Source: Ruegeria arenilitoris
GTDB lineage: Bacteria; Pseudomonadota; Alphaproteobacteria; Rhodobacterales; Rhodobacteraceae
Direction: 5' to 3' (one strand)
DNA: 64,000 nucleotides
Assembly (NCBI RefSeq): GCF_042675705.1
Contig: NZ_JBHTJJ010000001.1
Below are positions 26,666 to 35,595 of the stretch, in pieces. Positions within the stretch are counted from its first letter, which is position 1; each line of letters begins with the position of its first letter. The position numbers and the translations under genes are program-made. The notes beneath the pieces are model-generated. The model saw only the letters and a program-made list of their open reading frames with translations. It was not told where the DNA came from and ran no database searches.

Positions 26666-26718
26666 CCTTTGATCCCTTCTTTCAAAAAGCGGATCGGGCG
26701 CGAAGGGCGCCCGGTCAT

Positions 26719-27024
26719 TCAGTCAGGGCCGAGCACGTTCTCCTCGCGCGCAATCGACCAATCAATCAAGATGCGCCACAGTCTTTCGGTCAGATCGGGG
26801 TCAATGCCCACCTCAACCGAGTTTGAACGCACCTTTTGCACCACGTCCTCGACACGCTCGGGAATTCGGGCCGGCAGGCCCTCGCCCGGTTTCAATTCGG
26901 ACGCGCGATCGATGTAGGTTGCGCGCGTCGCCAACAGTTCGATCAGTTGGCGGTCCAGCTTGTCGATCTGAACCCGCAATTCCTGCATGGAATGACAGTC
27001 CTGCGGTAGTGTCAGAGTGGGCAT
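26719..27024 (-). CDS. Chorismate mutase, AroQ type
   Basis: Monofunctional AroQ-fold chorismate mutase that converts chorismate to prephenate for Phe and Tyr synthesis. The 101-residue helical protein has the expected pattern: LRVQIDKLDRQLIELLATRATYIDRASELKPGEGLPARIPERVEDVVQKVRSNS, including the Arg, Lys and Glu positions used to hold the substrate. AGGAG precedes the ATG. It sits between fhs and folD with gaps of 57 and 53 bases, so it is probably in one transcript with C1 genes. Isochorismate pyruvate-lyase activity of related short proteins cannot be excluded. Confidence 0.88.
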   Translation of the reverse strand: MPTLTLPQDCHSMQELRVQIDKLDRQLIELLATRATYIDRASELKPGEGLPARIPERVEDVVQKVRSNSVEVGIDPDLTERLWRILIDWSIAREENVLGPD

Positions 27025-27081
27025 CGCAATCTCCTCATGGCCCGGGGATTCCCCGGACCACGAGATGTCTTATTCAGCGGC

Positions 27082-28758
27082 TTAGAACAAGCCCTCGATC
27101 TGCCCTTCGTCGTTGAGACGGATTGTCTCAGCCGCCGGTTTGCGGGGCAGACCGGGCATGGTCATGATCTCGCCGCAGACCACCACGATAAAGCCGGCAC
27201 CCGCCGACAGGCGCGCCTCGCGCACCGGAACCGAATGGCCGGTAGGCGCGCCGCGCAGCGACGGATCGGTCGAGAAGGAATACTGGGTCTTGGCCATGCA
27301 GACCGGCAGATTGCCGTATCCGGCGGCTTCCCATTCCTTCAGCTGGTTGCGGATCTTGGCATCGGCCAGAACCTCGTCAGCGCGGTAGATGCGCTTGGCG
27401 ATGGTCTCGATCTTTTCGAACAGGGACATTTCGTCAGGGTAGATCGGCGCAAAATTCGCGGTACCGGCATCAGCCAGTTCAACGACTTTTTTTGCCAGAT
27501 CTGCAGATCCTTCCGAGCCCAGTTCCCAATGCCGCGACAGAACCGCCTCAACCCCATGTTCGGCGCAGTAGTCCTTGACCGCCTGAACCTCGGCATCGGT
27601 ATCGGTGACGAAGTGGTTGATCGCGACGACGACCGGCACGCCGAACGATTTCACGTTTTCGATGTGGCGGCCCAGGTTGGCACAGCCCGACTTTACCGCG
27701 TCGACGTTTTCCGCGCCCAGATCGGCCTTGGCCACGCCGCCATTCATCTTCATCGCGCGAACCGTTGCAACCAGAACCACGGCCGACGGCGCAATGCCGG
27801 CCTTGCGGCATTTGATGTTCATGAACTTCTCGGCGCCCAGATCGGCCCCGAAACCGGCCTCGGTCACGACATAGTCGGCCACCTTCAGCGCGGTCTTGGT
27901 CGCAATGACCGAGTTGCAGCCATGCGCGATGTTGGCGAACGGGCCGCCATGCACGAAGGCCGGGTTGTTTTCCAGCGTCTGGACCAAATTGGGCTGCATC
28001 GCGTCCTTCAGAAGAACGGTCATCGCGCCTTCGGCTTTGATGTCGCGGCAGTAAACCGGGGTCTTGTCGCGGCGGTAGGCCACGATGATGTCGCCCAGGC
28101 GCTTTTCAAGATCCTTCAGGTCGTTGGCCAGGCACAGGATCGCCATGACCTCGGACGCAACGGTAATGTCGAAACCTGCTTCACGCGGGAACCCGTTCGA
28201 CACGCCCCCCAAAGAGGCCGTGATCTGGCGCAGGGCGCGGTCGTTCATGTCGACGACCCGGCGCCAAACGACGCGGCGGGTATCGATTTCCAGCTCGTTG
28301 CCCCAATAAATGTGGTTGTCGATCATCGCCGACAGCAGCGAGTGGGCCGAGGTGATGGCGTGGAAGTCACCGGTGAAGTGCAGGTTCATCTCTTCCATCG
28401 GAACGACCTGGGCATAGCCACCGCCCGCGGCCCCCCCCTTCATGCCGAAGTTCGGACCAAGCGAGGCCTCGCGGATACAGATCATCGCATTCTTGCCGAT
28501 CCGGTTCAGGCCATCACCCAAACCGACGGTTGTGGTGGTCTTGCCCTCGCCCGCGGGCGTCGGGTTGATTGCAGTCACAAGGATCAGCTTACCATCTTCG
28601 CGGTCCTGGACCGAGTTGATGAAATTCTGGCTTACCTTGGCCTTGTCATGGCCGTATGGCAGCAGGTCGTCGCTCGAGATGCCGATTTTTGCACCAATCT
28701 CCTGGATTGGCTTCTTGTTCGCCTCGCGAGCGATTTCAATGTCGGATTTGTAGCTCAT
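27082..28758 (-). CDS. fhs: Formate-tetrahydrofolate ligase
   Basis: Joins formate to tetrahydrofolate using ATP, giving 10-formyl-THF. The 558-residue product has the P-loop TPAGEGKTTTTVGLGD near residues 65-80, ASLGPNFGMKGGAAGGGYAQV, and FVHGGPFANIAHGCNSVIATK, all diagnostic. In roseobacters this enzyme serves C1 oxidation of methylated compounds and purine synthesis. It is the first gene of the fhs-chorismate mutase-folD set. Between its start and the MOSC gene lies a perfect 8-bp hairpin (ACCGACGC/GCGTCGGT, 28791-28809), likely in the leader or at the end of the MOSC transcript. Confidence 0.98.
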   Translation of the reverse strand: MSYKSDIEIAREANKKPIQEIGAKIGISSDDLLPYGHDKAKVSQNFINSVQDREDGKLILVTAINPTPAGEGKTTTTVGLGDGLNRIGKNAMICIREASLGPNFGMKGGAAGGGYAQVVPMEEMNLHFTGDFHAITSAHSLLSAMIDNHIYWGNELEIDTRRVVWRRVVDMNDRALRQITASLGGVSNGFPREAGFDITVASEVMAILCLANDLKDLEKRLGDIIVAYRRDKTPVYCRDIKAEGAMTVLLKDAMQPNLVQTLENNPAFVHGGPFANIAHGCNSVIATKTALKVADYVVTEAGFGADLGAEKFMNIKCRKAGIAPSAVVLVATVRAMKMNGGVAKADLGAENVDAVKSGCANLGRHIENVKSFGVPVVVAINHFVTDTDAEVQAVKDYCAEHGVEAVLSRHWELGSEGSADLAKKVVELADAGTANFAPIYPDEMSLFEKIETIAKRIYRADEVLADAKIRNQLKEWEAAGYGNLPVCMAKTQYSFSTDPSLRGAPTGHSVPVREARLSAGAGFIVVVCGEIMTMPGLPRKPAAETIRLNDEGQIEGLF

Positions 28759-28902
28759 TGGGCAAGATCCCTGATTGAATTCCGTGCAAAACCGACGCCG
28801 CGCGTCGGTGCTGTCAAATCCATACCGTTGTGTACGGTTTGAATGGATGTAGATTCCGACATTTTCAGGCCGCGAAACGGCGTAGGCCTTGTTCGGACGT
28901 AT

Positions 28903-29499
28903 CTAATCGGAAACCGCCGTCTGTTTTGGGTTCCATGCGCGCTGATCGGGGACGAACAGGGTCAGACTGTCTCCGAGCCTCAGAAGTCCCAGCCGTTCGA
29001 CCCAAGCGGTCACCCCGCGCCGGCCCTGTGCGGCCGGTTTGAACCGGGCGCCGTGCCCCGGTGACTCTGCTTCGATTTCCCGTCCGGGCAGGACACAAGG
29101 GCGGTTCTCCATATCGACGGTCATGGTCAATCCCGTATCCGCCTGCAGCCGTGACGAGGGCGGAACATGCGTGAAATCCGGAATGCCCTCGACAACGATA
29201 CTTGCACCCAAAAGGGCCGGATCCAGCCGGTCCACGCCCATGTCAGAAGCAATGGCCGCCATTTCCTCGGCAGCCAGGATCGTCAGCTGTCGCACGTTGC
29301 GGATTTCGGTGCCTTCCGGGTACAGGTTCTTGACCCGCACGCAGGATGGTCGATTGAGTCCTTCATGACGGGCGCCAATGTCGCCCGAGAACCCAAGGTC
29401 GAGCTGTGGCACTGGCTGAGCCCGCAGGGATTGCCCGTCGGGAACGTGGCCCAACCAGACGACCCGGGCCTTGAATTCGGTTTCACGCAGGACAGGCAT
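28903..29499 (-). CDS. MOSC-domain protein
   Basis: A 198-residue stand-alone MOSC protein. MOSC domains are related to the C-terminus of molybdenum cofactor sulfurase and occur in proteins handling sulfur or hydroxylamino compounds. Visible family elements include SCVRVKNLYPEGTEIRNVRQLTILAAEEM, LDPALLGASIVVEGIPDF and a single cysteine in ENRPCVLPG. AAGGAAA precedes the ATG. It lies upstream of fhs on the same strand. A specific substrate cannot be named. Confidence 0.82.
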   Translation of the reverse strand: MPVLRETEFKARVVWLGHVPDGQSLRAQPVPQLDLGFSGDIGARHEGLNRPSCVRVKNLYPEGTEIRNVRQLTILAAEEMAAIASDMGVDRLDPALLGASIVVEGIPDFTHVPPSSRLQADTGLTMTVDMENRPCVLPGREIEAESPGHGARFKPAAQGRRGVTAWVERLGLLRLGDSLTLFVPDQRAWNPKQTAVSD

Positions 29500-29570
29500 G
29501 CCATTTCCTTTCGACAGCGGATCAAAGTTCGCTGCAGCCTAACGCTCGCTGCCCTGATGGAAAGGCCGAA

Positions 29571-29600
29571 AAGAAAAGACCCGGCTCTGGGGCCGGGTCT
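29571..29600 (-). terminator. Rho-independent terminator after ftsH
   Basis: A perfect 9-bp stem (AGACCCGGC at 29577-29585 and GCCGGGTCT at 29592-29600) begins six bases after the ftsH stop. Read on the minus strand it is followed by TTTTCTTTT. It ends the long tol-pal-tilS-ftsH set. Confidence 0.83.
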
Positions 29601-29606
29601 CTTGCA

Positions 29607-31523
29607 TCATGCCGAAGGTTCTGGCTCCATCCCGCCCTCGGGCGGGGTCTTCTTGACCTTGGTCTTGGGAATCGCCGTCACGCTCGCGGCATTGCCGTGA
29701 TCAGACTTGTCGCTTTCGTCGTCACTCTCATTCGGCGGTTCGCCATTCATGACGCGCTTGATTTCGTCACCCGTCAGAGTTTCGTATTCAAGCAGGCCCT
29801 GAGCCAGACGCTCCCATTCTTCCTTGTGTTCGGTCAGGATCTGATGGGCGCGGTCATATCCCTGCTGGATCAGCCGTTTGACCTCTTCCTCGATCAGTTC
29901 CTTGGTATGGGCCGAAACCGAGAACCCAGCCGTGTTGCCCTGATAGCCCTCATGGGCTTCGGCATAGTCGATGTTGCCGACCTTGTCGGACATGCCCCAA
30001 CGCATCACCATGGCCCGCGCCAGCTGGCTGGCCTGCATGATATCGCCGGCCGGGCCGTTCGAAACGTGGTCTTCACCGTATTTGATGACCTCAGCCGCCT
30101 TGCCCGCCATGGTCATGGCCAGCTTCTGCTCACATTCGTCCCTGTGATAGTTCAGCTGGTCCATCTCGGGCAGGCTGACCACCATGCCAAGCGCGCCGCC
30201 GCGCGGGATGATCGTGGCCTTGTAGACCGGATCGCACAACGGCAGGGTCATGCCGACCACGGCATGGCCGGCCTCGTGATAAGCGGTCTTTTCCTTCTGG
30301 TCCTGGGTCAGCACCATCGAACGGCGCTCGGCCCCCATCATCACCTTGTCCTTGGCGTTCTCGAAGTCTTCCATGGTGACAAAACGCCGACCGACACGTG
30401 CGGCCATCAACGCGGCCTCATTCACCAGGTTGGCAAGGTCAGCCCCCGAGAAGCCGGGTGTGCCGCGCGCGATGATGCGCAGATCGACATCCGGGCCCAG
30501 AGGCGTCTTGCGGGCGTGAACCCCAAGAATCTTTTCGCGGCCCTTGATATCGGGGTTGCCGACGGTCACCTGACGGTCAAAGCGGCCCGGGCGCAGCAGC
30601 GCCGGGTCCAGCACGTCCTTGCGGTTGGTCGCGGCCAGGATGATGACGCCTTCGTTGGCTTCGAACCCGTCCATCTCGACCAGCAGCTGGTTCAGCGTCT
30701 GTTCGCGTTCGTCATTGCCGCCACCATATCCGGCACCACGATGGCGGCCCACGGCGTCAATCTCGTCGATGAAGACGATGCAAGGCGCGTTTTTCTTGGC
30801 CTGTTCGAACATGTCGCGCACGCGGGATGCACCCACACCCACGAACATCTCCACGAAGTCCGAACCCGAGATGGTGAAGAACGGCACGCCGGCCTCACCC
30901 GCAATCGCTCGGGCCAACAGCGTCTTACCAGTACCCGGAGGGCCAACCAGCAGCGCACCTTTCGGGATCTTGCCGCCAAGGCGCGAGAATTTCTGCGGGT
31001 TGCGCAGGAATTCGACGATCTCTTCCAACTCTTCCTTGGCTTCGTCGATGCCCGCCACGTCGTCAAAGGTCACACGGCCGTGCTTTTCGGTCAGCATCTT
31101 GGCCTTGGACTTGCCAAAGCCCATGGCACCGCCTTTGCCGCCGCCCTGCATCCGGTTCATGAAATAGACCCAGACACCGATCAGCAACAGGAACGGCAGC
31201 AGCGTGATCAGGAACGACTGAAAGCCGGATTGCTGCTGCTTTTCTGCCCGCACGGGGATGTCTTTCTCGATAAGCAGCTTGGTAACTTCGGCATCACCGG
31301 GCTTGATCGTGACGAAATTCCCGCCGGAACTGGTTGTGTAACGGATCTGCTCACCATCCAGCGTCACGCCTTTTACGTCGCCTGCTTCGACGGCGCTTAC
31401 GAAATCCGAATAGGTTTTTTCATTGCTCTGGAGGGTTCCTCCCGGTCCGCTGAACAGATTGAACAGTGCAAGGATCAACAGGAAGAGAACGACCCAGAAG
31501 GCTATATTGCGAGCGTTGCCCAA
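29607..31523 (-). CDS. ftsH: ATP-dependent zinc metalloprotease FtsH
   Basis: Membrane AAA+ protease that degrades misfolded membrane proteins and regulators. I choose a TTG start at 31523, giving 638 residues (the usual length) beginning GNARNIAFWVV, because GGGAGA lies seven bases upstream; the ATG at 31544 has no ribosome site. There are two membrane helices (about 8-28 and 100-122). Walker A is GPPGTGKT, Walker B CIVFIDEIDAV, and the second region of homology contains GRFDRQV. The zinc site is HEAGH. The C-terminal tail is acidic and Pro-rich. It lies 76 bases after tilS. Confidence 0.97.
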   Translation of the reverse strand: MGNARNIAFWVVLFLLILALFNLFSGPGGTLQSNEKTYSDFVSAVEAGDVKGVTLDGEQIRYTTSSGGNFVTIKPGDAEVTKLLIEKDIPVRAEKQQQSGFQSFLITLLPFLLLIGVWVYFMNRMQGGGKGGAMGFGKSKAKMLTEKHGRVTFDDVAGIDEAKEELEEIVEFLRNPQKFSRLGGKIPKGALLVGPPGTGKTLLARAIAGEAGVPFFTISGSDFVEMFVGVGASRVRDMFEQAKKNAPCIVFIDEIDAVGRHRGAGYGGGNDEREQTLNQLLVEMDGFEANEGVIILAATNRKDVLDPALLRPGRFDRQVTVGNPDIKGREKILGVHARKTPLGPDVDLRIIARGTPGFSGADLANLVNEAALMAARVGRRFVTMEDFENAKDKVMMGAERRSMVLTQDQKEKTAYHEAGHAVVGMTLPLCDPVYKATIIPRGGALGMVVSLPEMDQLNYHRDECEQKLAMTMAGKAAEVIKYGEDHVSNGPAGDIMQASQLARAMVMRWGMSDKVGNIDYAEAHEGYQGNTAGFSVSAHTKELIEEEVKRLIQQGYDRAHQILTEHKEEWERLAQGLLEYETLTGDEIKRVMNGEPPNESDDESDKSDHGNAASVTAIPKTKVKKTPPEGGMEPEPSA

Positions 31524-31599
31524 GAAAATTCTCCCAAAAGACATCGGCAGATGAGGCGCTGCCGGGTTGCCTCTTAAAATAGAGATGATTGAAGCAGGT

Positions 31600-32853
31600 T
31601 CAATGCGATAAAAAAGAAGCCGAAAACTCGGGGAATTTCGGGTCCATTTCAAACGTCCATCCGTTCAAAAAACCGGCAAATGGCGCAGACACGATTTGGT
31701 CGCCCAGCCAAACGGCGGGCGTGGCCATCAGCACCATGCGCGGCACCCCTGTCGCGCGCCAGTCGGGTACTTGTGGCAACCCGGTTTCGCCAAGCGTGCG
31801 GATCTGCGCTCCGGGCGTGTCCGGTCCTGTCGCGATCCAACGCCCGTCCCAGAGTTCGGCCGGTCGGGCCACGCATGCCGAAACGGCGGTCAGCTCTCTG
31901 CAAAACCACGAACTATTCCCGTCCGTAAGGATTTGACAACCGCTCAGCGTCGACGAACGTCCCGCAACAACGGCCTGTACGACCTGCTCGACTTTGCTTT
32001 GCCGAGGCGGGTACCCCGGACCGGAAATCCGCTGAAGGATACCGACCAAAAGCCGGCGCTGTATTTCTTCAGGTAGCGCAGCAAAACCGGCGCGATCCAC
32101 ACGCACCGCACAGGCTATCTCCTTCGCAACACGGCGGGCGGATTCCTGCGCAAAATGCTCAAGCGCCCGGTTCGCACGCCCGAGGTTCGCAGCAACACGG
32201 GACAAAGTTTCGGCCGTAATCCCCAAGCCGGACAGATGGCCCAACGCCTCGCGGGCCTTTATCCGGTCAAAGCGCAGGTCCTGATTCGAAGGGTCTTCGA
32301 TCCATCGCACCCCTTCAGCCTGCAGGTAGTCCCGCAAAGCGGTGCGCGTTTCGCCCAGCAAAGGTCGCCAAAGCGTGACACCGTCCAGATCGCGCGCAAA
32401 AGACATGCCCGACAATCCACGCACGCCAGAGGCGCGCCCAAGACGCATCAACACGGTTTCCGCCTGATCATCTGCGGTATGGCCCAGAGCGACCGCGGGA
32501 ATGTCCTGCAACACCGCCCAGTCCCGCAGCAGGCCGTAGCGCGCCTGCCGTGCCTGATCCTGCAGGTTTCCCGACCGGTCCCATCCCGTCCATTTCAGAG
32601 TGACATGGGACACGCCCAAATGTGCACATGTCTCGGAAACACTGGCCGCCTCGGCGGCCGCATCCGGCCTCAGGCCGTGGTCGACAGTGGCCGCAAACAG
32701 CCGAACATCTTCATCCCGGGCGATCCGGACCAAAAGATGCAGCAATGCAAGCGAGTCGCTTCCGCCGGACACGGCCACGCCCAGTCGCGACGGAAGCGTT
32801 TCAGGCAACAGCGCCCTGACGCGCTCCGGAAGGGTGTCGGCTGGTGAGCTCAA
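31600..32853 (-). CDS. tilS: tRNA(Ile)-lysidine synthase TilS
   Basis: Adds lysine to C34 of the CAU-anticodon tRNA-Ile so that it reads AUA. The ATP-pyrophosphatase motif GVAVSGGSDSLALLHLL lies near residue 25; DHGLRPDAAAEA and GHTADDQAETVLMRLGR follow. I choose a TTG start at 32853 that overlaps the cpoB stop (TTGA), giving 417 residues. The frame is open further upstream, but that part lies inside cpoB and looks non-coding. Start choice is moderately certain. Placement between cpoB and ftsH is common in this group. Confidence 0.92.
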   Translation of the reverse strand: MSSPADTLPERVRALLPETLPSRLGVAVSGGSDSLALLHLLVRIARDEDVRLFAATVDHGLRPDAAAEAASVSETCAHLGVSHVTLKWTGWDRSGNLQDQARQARYGLLRDWAVLQDIPAVALGHTADDQAETVLMRLGRASGVRGLSGMSFARDLDGVTLWRPLLGETRTALRDYLQAEGVRWIEDPSNQDLRFDRIKAREALGHLSGLGITAETLSRVAANLGRANRALEHFAQESARRVAKEIACAVRVDRAGFAALPEEIQRRLLVGILQRISGPGYPPRQSKVEQVVQAVVAGRSSTLSGCQILTDGNSSWFCRELTAVSACVARPAELWDGRWIATGPDTPGAQIRTLGETGLPQVPDWRATGVPRMVLMATPAVWLGDQIVSAPFAGFLNGWTFEMDPKFPEFSASFLSH

Positions 32854-33680
32854 GAACAGCTCAGCGACGCCATTTCCTCGGTTGCCGTGGCCACAAAGGC
32901 CGACGACGGGAACCGGACGCCGACTTCTCCAAGCGTGATACAAGCCTGGTCAACCTGGCCCAACCGGCCCAATGCTGCCCCAAGTTCGTACAACGCCTCG
33001 GGGGCCACCGGCCCTTCGGAATCGCCAGTAAAGCTGGCAAGGAAAGCCCTGGCCGCTTCGCGGGTATCCCCCAGCCCTTCCAGGGCCTGCCCTCGCCTCA
33101 GGTTGGCTTCGGGGGCCAGCGGGCTACCGGGATACGCGCTGTCAAATTGCGCAAAAAGATCGGCCGCCGTCTGGAAATCTCCGTCCGCAAGGGCTTGCGA
33201 CGCGGCATCAAAATCGGCTTGTTCACCTACGGCCAGTTCGACCTGGTCGCCGTCGGCGGAATCGCCGGGCGTTGTCACCGGAGCGGTGATGGCCGCTGTG
33301 TCGCTATCTCCACCCAATGTCGGTGTGTCTTCGCCGGTGAACTCGCAACCGGGCTCCAGCTCGCAGAGACGGAACTCCAGATCTCCGATCCGGTTGGTTC
33401 CGTCCGTCACGACATTCTGAACACGCTGATTCAGCTGCTCGGTCTGCCGTGTCAGCCTCTGCAACTCGGCCTCGATGGCGTCAACGCGTTCCAGTATCGA
33501 ACTGCCGGACAGGTTCGGCGCGGGCGAGCCTGTCGTGGAAAACTCGCGCTTGAGCCGTTGGATTTCGACATGCAGCACCGTCAGCTCCTGGCGGATATCG
33601 GCCAGAGTCTGCTGATCCTGCGCTTGCGCGCCGCTGGCAAGGGTCAAAGCCGCCGCCAGAACCAATCCCGCAATTCTCAT
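32850..33680 (-). CDS. cpoB: Tol-Pal coordination protein CpoB (YbgF)
   Basis: Periplasmic protein that links Tol-Pal function to peptidoglycan synthesis at division. The 276-residue product has a signal peptide ending ASGAQAQ, an N-terminal coiled coil (about 25-100; LADIRQELTVLHVEIQRLKRE, VDAIEAELQRLTRQTEQLNQRVQ) and C-terminal TPR repeats (about 150-270; YQSALADGDFQTAADLFAQF-type). It starts 4 bases after the pal stop and overlaps the proposed tilS start, so it is translationally coupled on both sides. Confidence 0.94.
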   Translation of the reverse strand: MRIAGLVLAAALTLASGAQAQDQQTLADIRQELTVLHVEIQRLKREFSTTGSPAPNLSGSSILERVDAIEAELQRLTRQTEQLNQRVQNVVTDGTNRIGDLEFRLCELEPGCEFTGEDTPTLGGDSDTAAITAPVTTPGDSADGDQVELAVGEQADFDAASQALADGDFQTAADLFAQFDSAYPGSPLAPEANLRRGQALEGLGDTREAARAFLASFTGDSEGPVAPEALYELGAALGRLGQVDQACITLGEVGVRFPSSAFVATATEEMASLSCS

Positions 33681-33684
33681 CCTG

Positions 33685-34188
33685 TTACCCCGTTGTGGAA
33701 CCGGTCAGCACGGTGACCGCGCGGCGGTTCTTGGAATAGCATTCCTCGGTGCTGCAGATTTCGATCGGGCGCTCCTTGCCATAGCTGATCGTCTGCAGAC
33801 GGTTTCCGGCCACACCGCGGGAAATCAGGTATTCCCGCGCGGCATTTGCCCGGCGGGCGCCCAGCGCAAGGTTGTATTCCCGCGTGCCCTGTTCATCCGC
33901 GTGACCTTCGATCGTCGCGACGTAGTCGGTGTTGGCCAACAGCCACTGGGCCTGCCCCTGAAGGATCGTCTGCGCCTCGGGCGAGAGCGTGGACTGATCC
34001 ACGGCAAACAGGACCCGGTCACCGATCGCCTGCTGGAAATAGGCGGGCGAACGTGGGTCGCTGGGAGAACCCGGGACGATTGCGCCGTTGCCGCCGGCGC
34101 CACCGCCCAAAGCCGAGGGATCGTTGTTGGTACATGCGGCCACCAGCGCCAGCGCGCCCAGAGCCGCAAACTTGCTCAATACGTTCAT
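33685..34188 (-). CDS. pal: Peptidoglycan-associated lipoprotein Pal
   Basis: Outer-membrane lipoprotein that binds peptidoglycan and TolB. The 167-residue product has lipobox VAAC (Cys19), a Gly/Asn-rich linker and an OmpA-like domain: VLFAVDQSTLSPEAQTILQGQAQWL, IEGHADEQGTREYNLALGARRANAAREYLISRGV and ISYGKERP. It sits between tolB and cpoB on the minus strand, 87 bases after tolB. Confidence 0.97.
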   Translation of the reverse strand: MNVLSKFAALGALALVAACTNNDPSALGGGAGGNGAIVPGSPSDPRSPAYFQQAIGDRVLFAVDQSTLSPEAQTILQGQAQWLLANTDYVATIEGHADEQGTREYNLALGARRANAAREYLISRGVAGNRLQTISYGKERPIEICSTEECYSKNRRAVTVLTGSTTG

Positions 34189-34275
34189 TTCTGTTGCCTC
34201 TTGTCCCGTTTGTTTATTGACGTCTGTCTATCACAGCCAGCCTGCCTTGTGAACTTCGGCCCGACCGGCGGCTCC

Positions 34276-35595
34276 TTAATTCAACAGTGGCCCCCACGAC
34301 GGGTCACTGCCACCGTCCGGGGTGCGTACGGGGCGCAGGTTTCGGCCCGAAATGTCGACCGAGTACAGGGTCGAACGCCCGCTGGCGCCCTGTGTTTCCC
34401 GCGCAAACATGATGACCCGGCCATTGGGCGACCATGTGGGCCCCTCGTCCAGGAACGAGGCGGTCAACAGCCGCTCTTCGCTACCGTCCAGTCGCATGAC
34501 GCCGATGTGGAACCGGCCTTTGTTCTGCTTGGTAAAGGCCACCAAATCTCCGCGTGGTGACCAGACCGGCGTCCCATAGCGCCCCTGGCCAAAGCTGATG
34601 CGGGTCGCCTCACCGCCATTTGCCGGCATGATGTAAAGCTGAGGGCTGCCGGACCGGTCGCTCTCGAACACGATCCGCGATCCGTCGGGCGAATAGCTGG
34701 GCGCGGTTTCAATTGCGGGCGTGTTGGTCAGGCGCACGCTCTGCCCGGACGCCAGATCCATTTTCCAAAGATCCGTATTGCCGCCCTGCGTCAGCGAATA
34801 GACGATCGAGCGGCCATCCGGCGAAAAGCGTGGCGAGAAACTCATCGTACCTTCCTGAGTCTGCAATTCCTGCCGCTTGACCCGGCCAACATCCAGAACG
34901 TAAATCCGCGGCCGGCCGCTTTCATAGCTGGTGTAGAGCAGCCGGTCGCCCGTTGGCGAAAAGCGCGGGGCCAGAACGATCGCGGCACTGTCGGTCAGGT
35001 ACTGAACATTCGCCCCGTCATAATCCATGATGGCCAGCCGCTTGCGGCGCTGATCCTTTGGGCCGGTTTCCGATACAAAAGCCACGCGGCTGTCGAAATA
35101 GCCTCCTTCACCGGTAATGCGGCTGTAGACCTGATCAGCCACCTTGTGCGCCATTCGGCGCCAGCCCTCGGTTGTACCGGCGAATTGCAGGCCGTTGCCC
35201 AATTCCTGACCCGAGAATACATCCCAGACCCGGAACCGGACGGACAGGGTGTTGCCCGAGACATTCACCGCGCCGGTGACCAGCGCATCGGCATTGATCG
35301 CCTTCCAATCCGCAAATTGGACCGGCGCTTCGAAACTGCTGACACGGCTGATGAATGCATCCGGCGAAATCTCACGGAACAGGCCGGTTCCGGTCAGGTC
35401 CTCGGCGATGACGCGGCTGATGTCAGCCGCAAACTGGCTGGCCGCCGGACTGTCCGGTACAAAGCTAGGCACCGCAAACGGCAAAGGTTCGATAATGCCT
35501 TCATCCAATTCCAGCCGAAGTGGGCCGGTTTGCGCAGACACGGGGGCCGACAGAAGGGTCAGGCCAACGAAGAGGCTGGTCAGAAGTTTCATCAT
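34276..35595 (-). CDS. tolB: Tol-Pal system translocation protein TolB
   Basis: Periplasmic beta-propeller protein that links Pal to TolA. The 439-residue product has a signal peptide ending APVSAQ, an N-terminal alpha/beta domain (about 25-165) and a six-bladed propeller with repeated FSPDGRSIVY, YSPDGSRIVFESDRSGSPQLY and WSPNGRVIMFARE segments. The ATG overlaps the tolA stop by four bases (ATGATGA context), showing tight coupling. Confidence 0.97.
   Translation of the reverse strand: MMKLLTSLFVGLTLLSAPVSAQTGPLRLELDEGIIEPLPFAVPSFVPDSPAASQFAADISRVIAEDLTGTGLFREISPDAFISRVSSFEAPVQFADWKAINADALVTGAVNVSGNTLSVRFRVWDVFSGQELGNGLQFAGTTEGWRRMAHKVADQVYSRITGEGGYFDSRVAFVSETGPKDQRRKRLAIMDYDGANVQYLTDSAAIVLAPRFSPTGDRLLYTSYESGRPRIYVLDVGRVKRQELQTQEGTMSFSPRFSPDGRSIVYSLTQGGNTDLWKMDLASGQSVRLTNTPAIETAPSYSPDGSRIVFESDRSGSPQLYIMPANGGEATRISFGQGRYGTPVWSPRGDLVAFTKQNKGRFHIGVMRLDGSEERLLTASFLDEGPTWSPNGRVIMFARETQGASGRSTLYSVDISGRNLRPVRTPDGGSDPSWGPLLN

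Noticed and set aside
28791..28809. Riboswitch (tetrahydrofolate type) before fhs
   Set aside because: Only one short perfect hairpin is visible; I cannot find the paired elements or conserved loops of known folate riboswitches.
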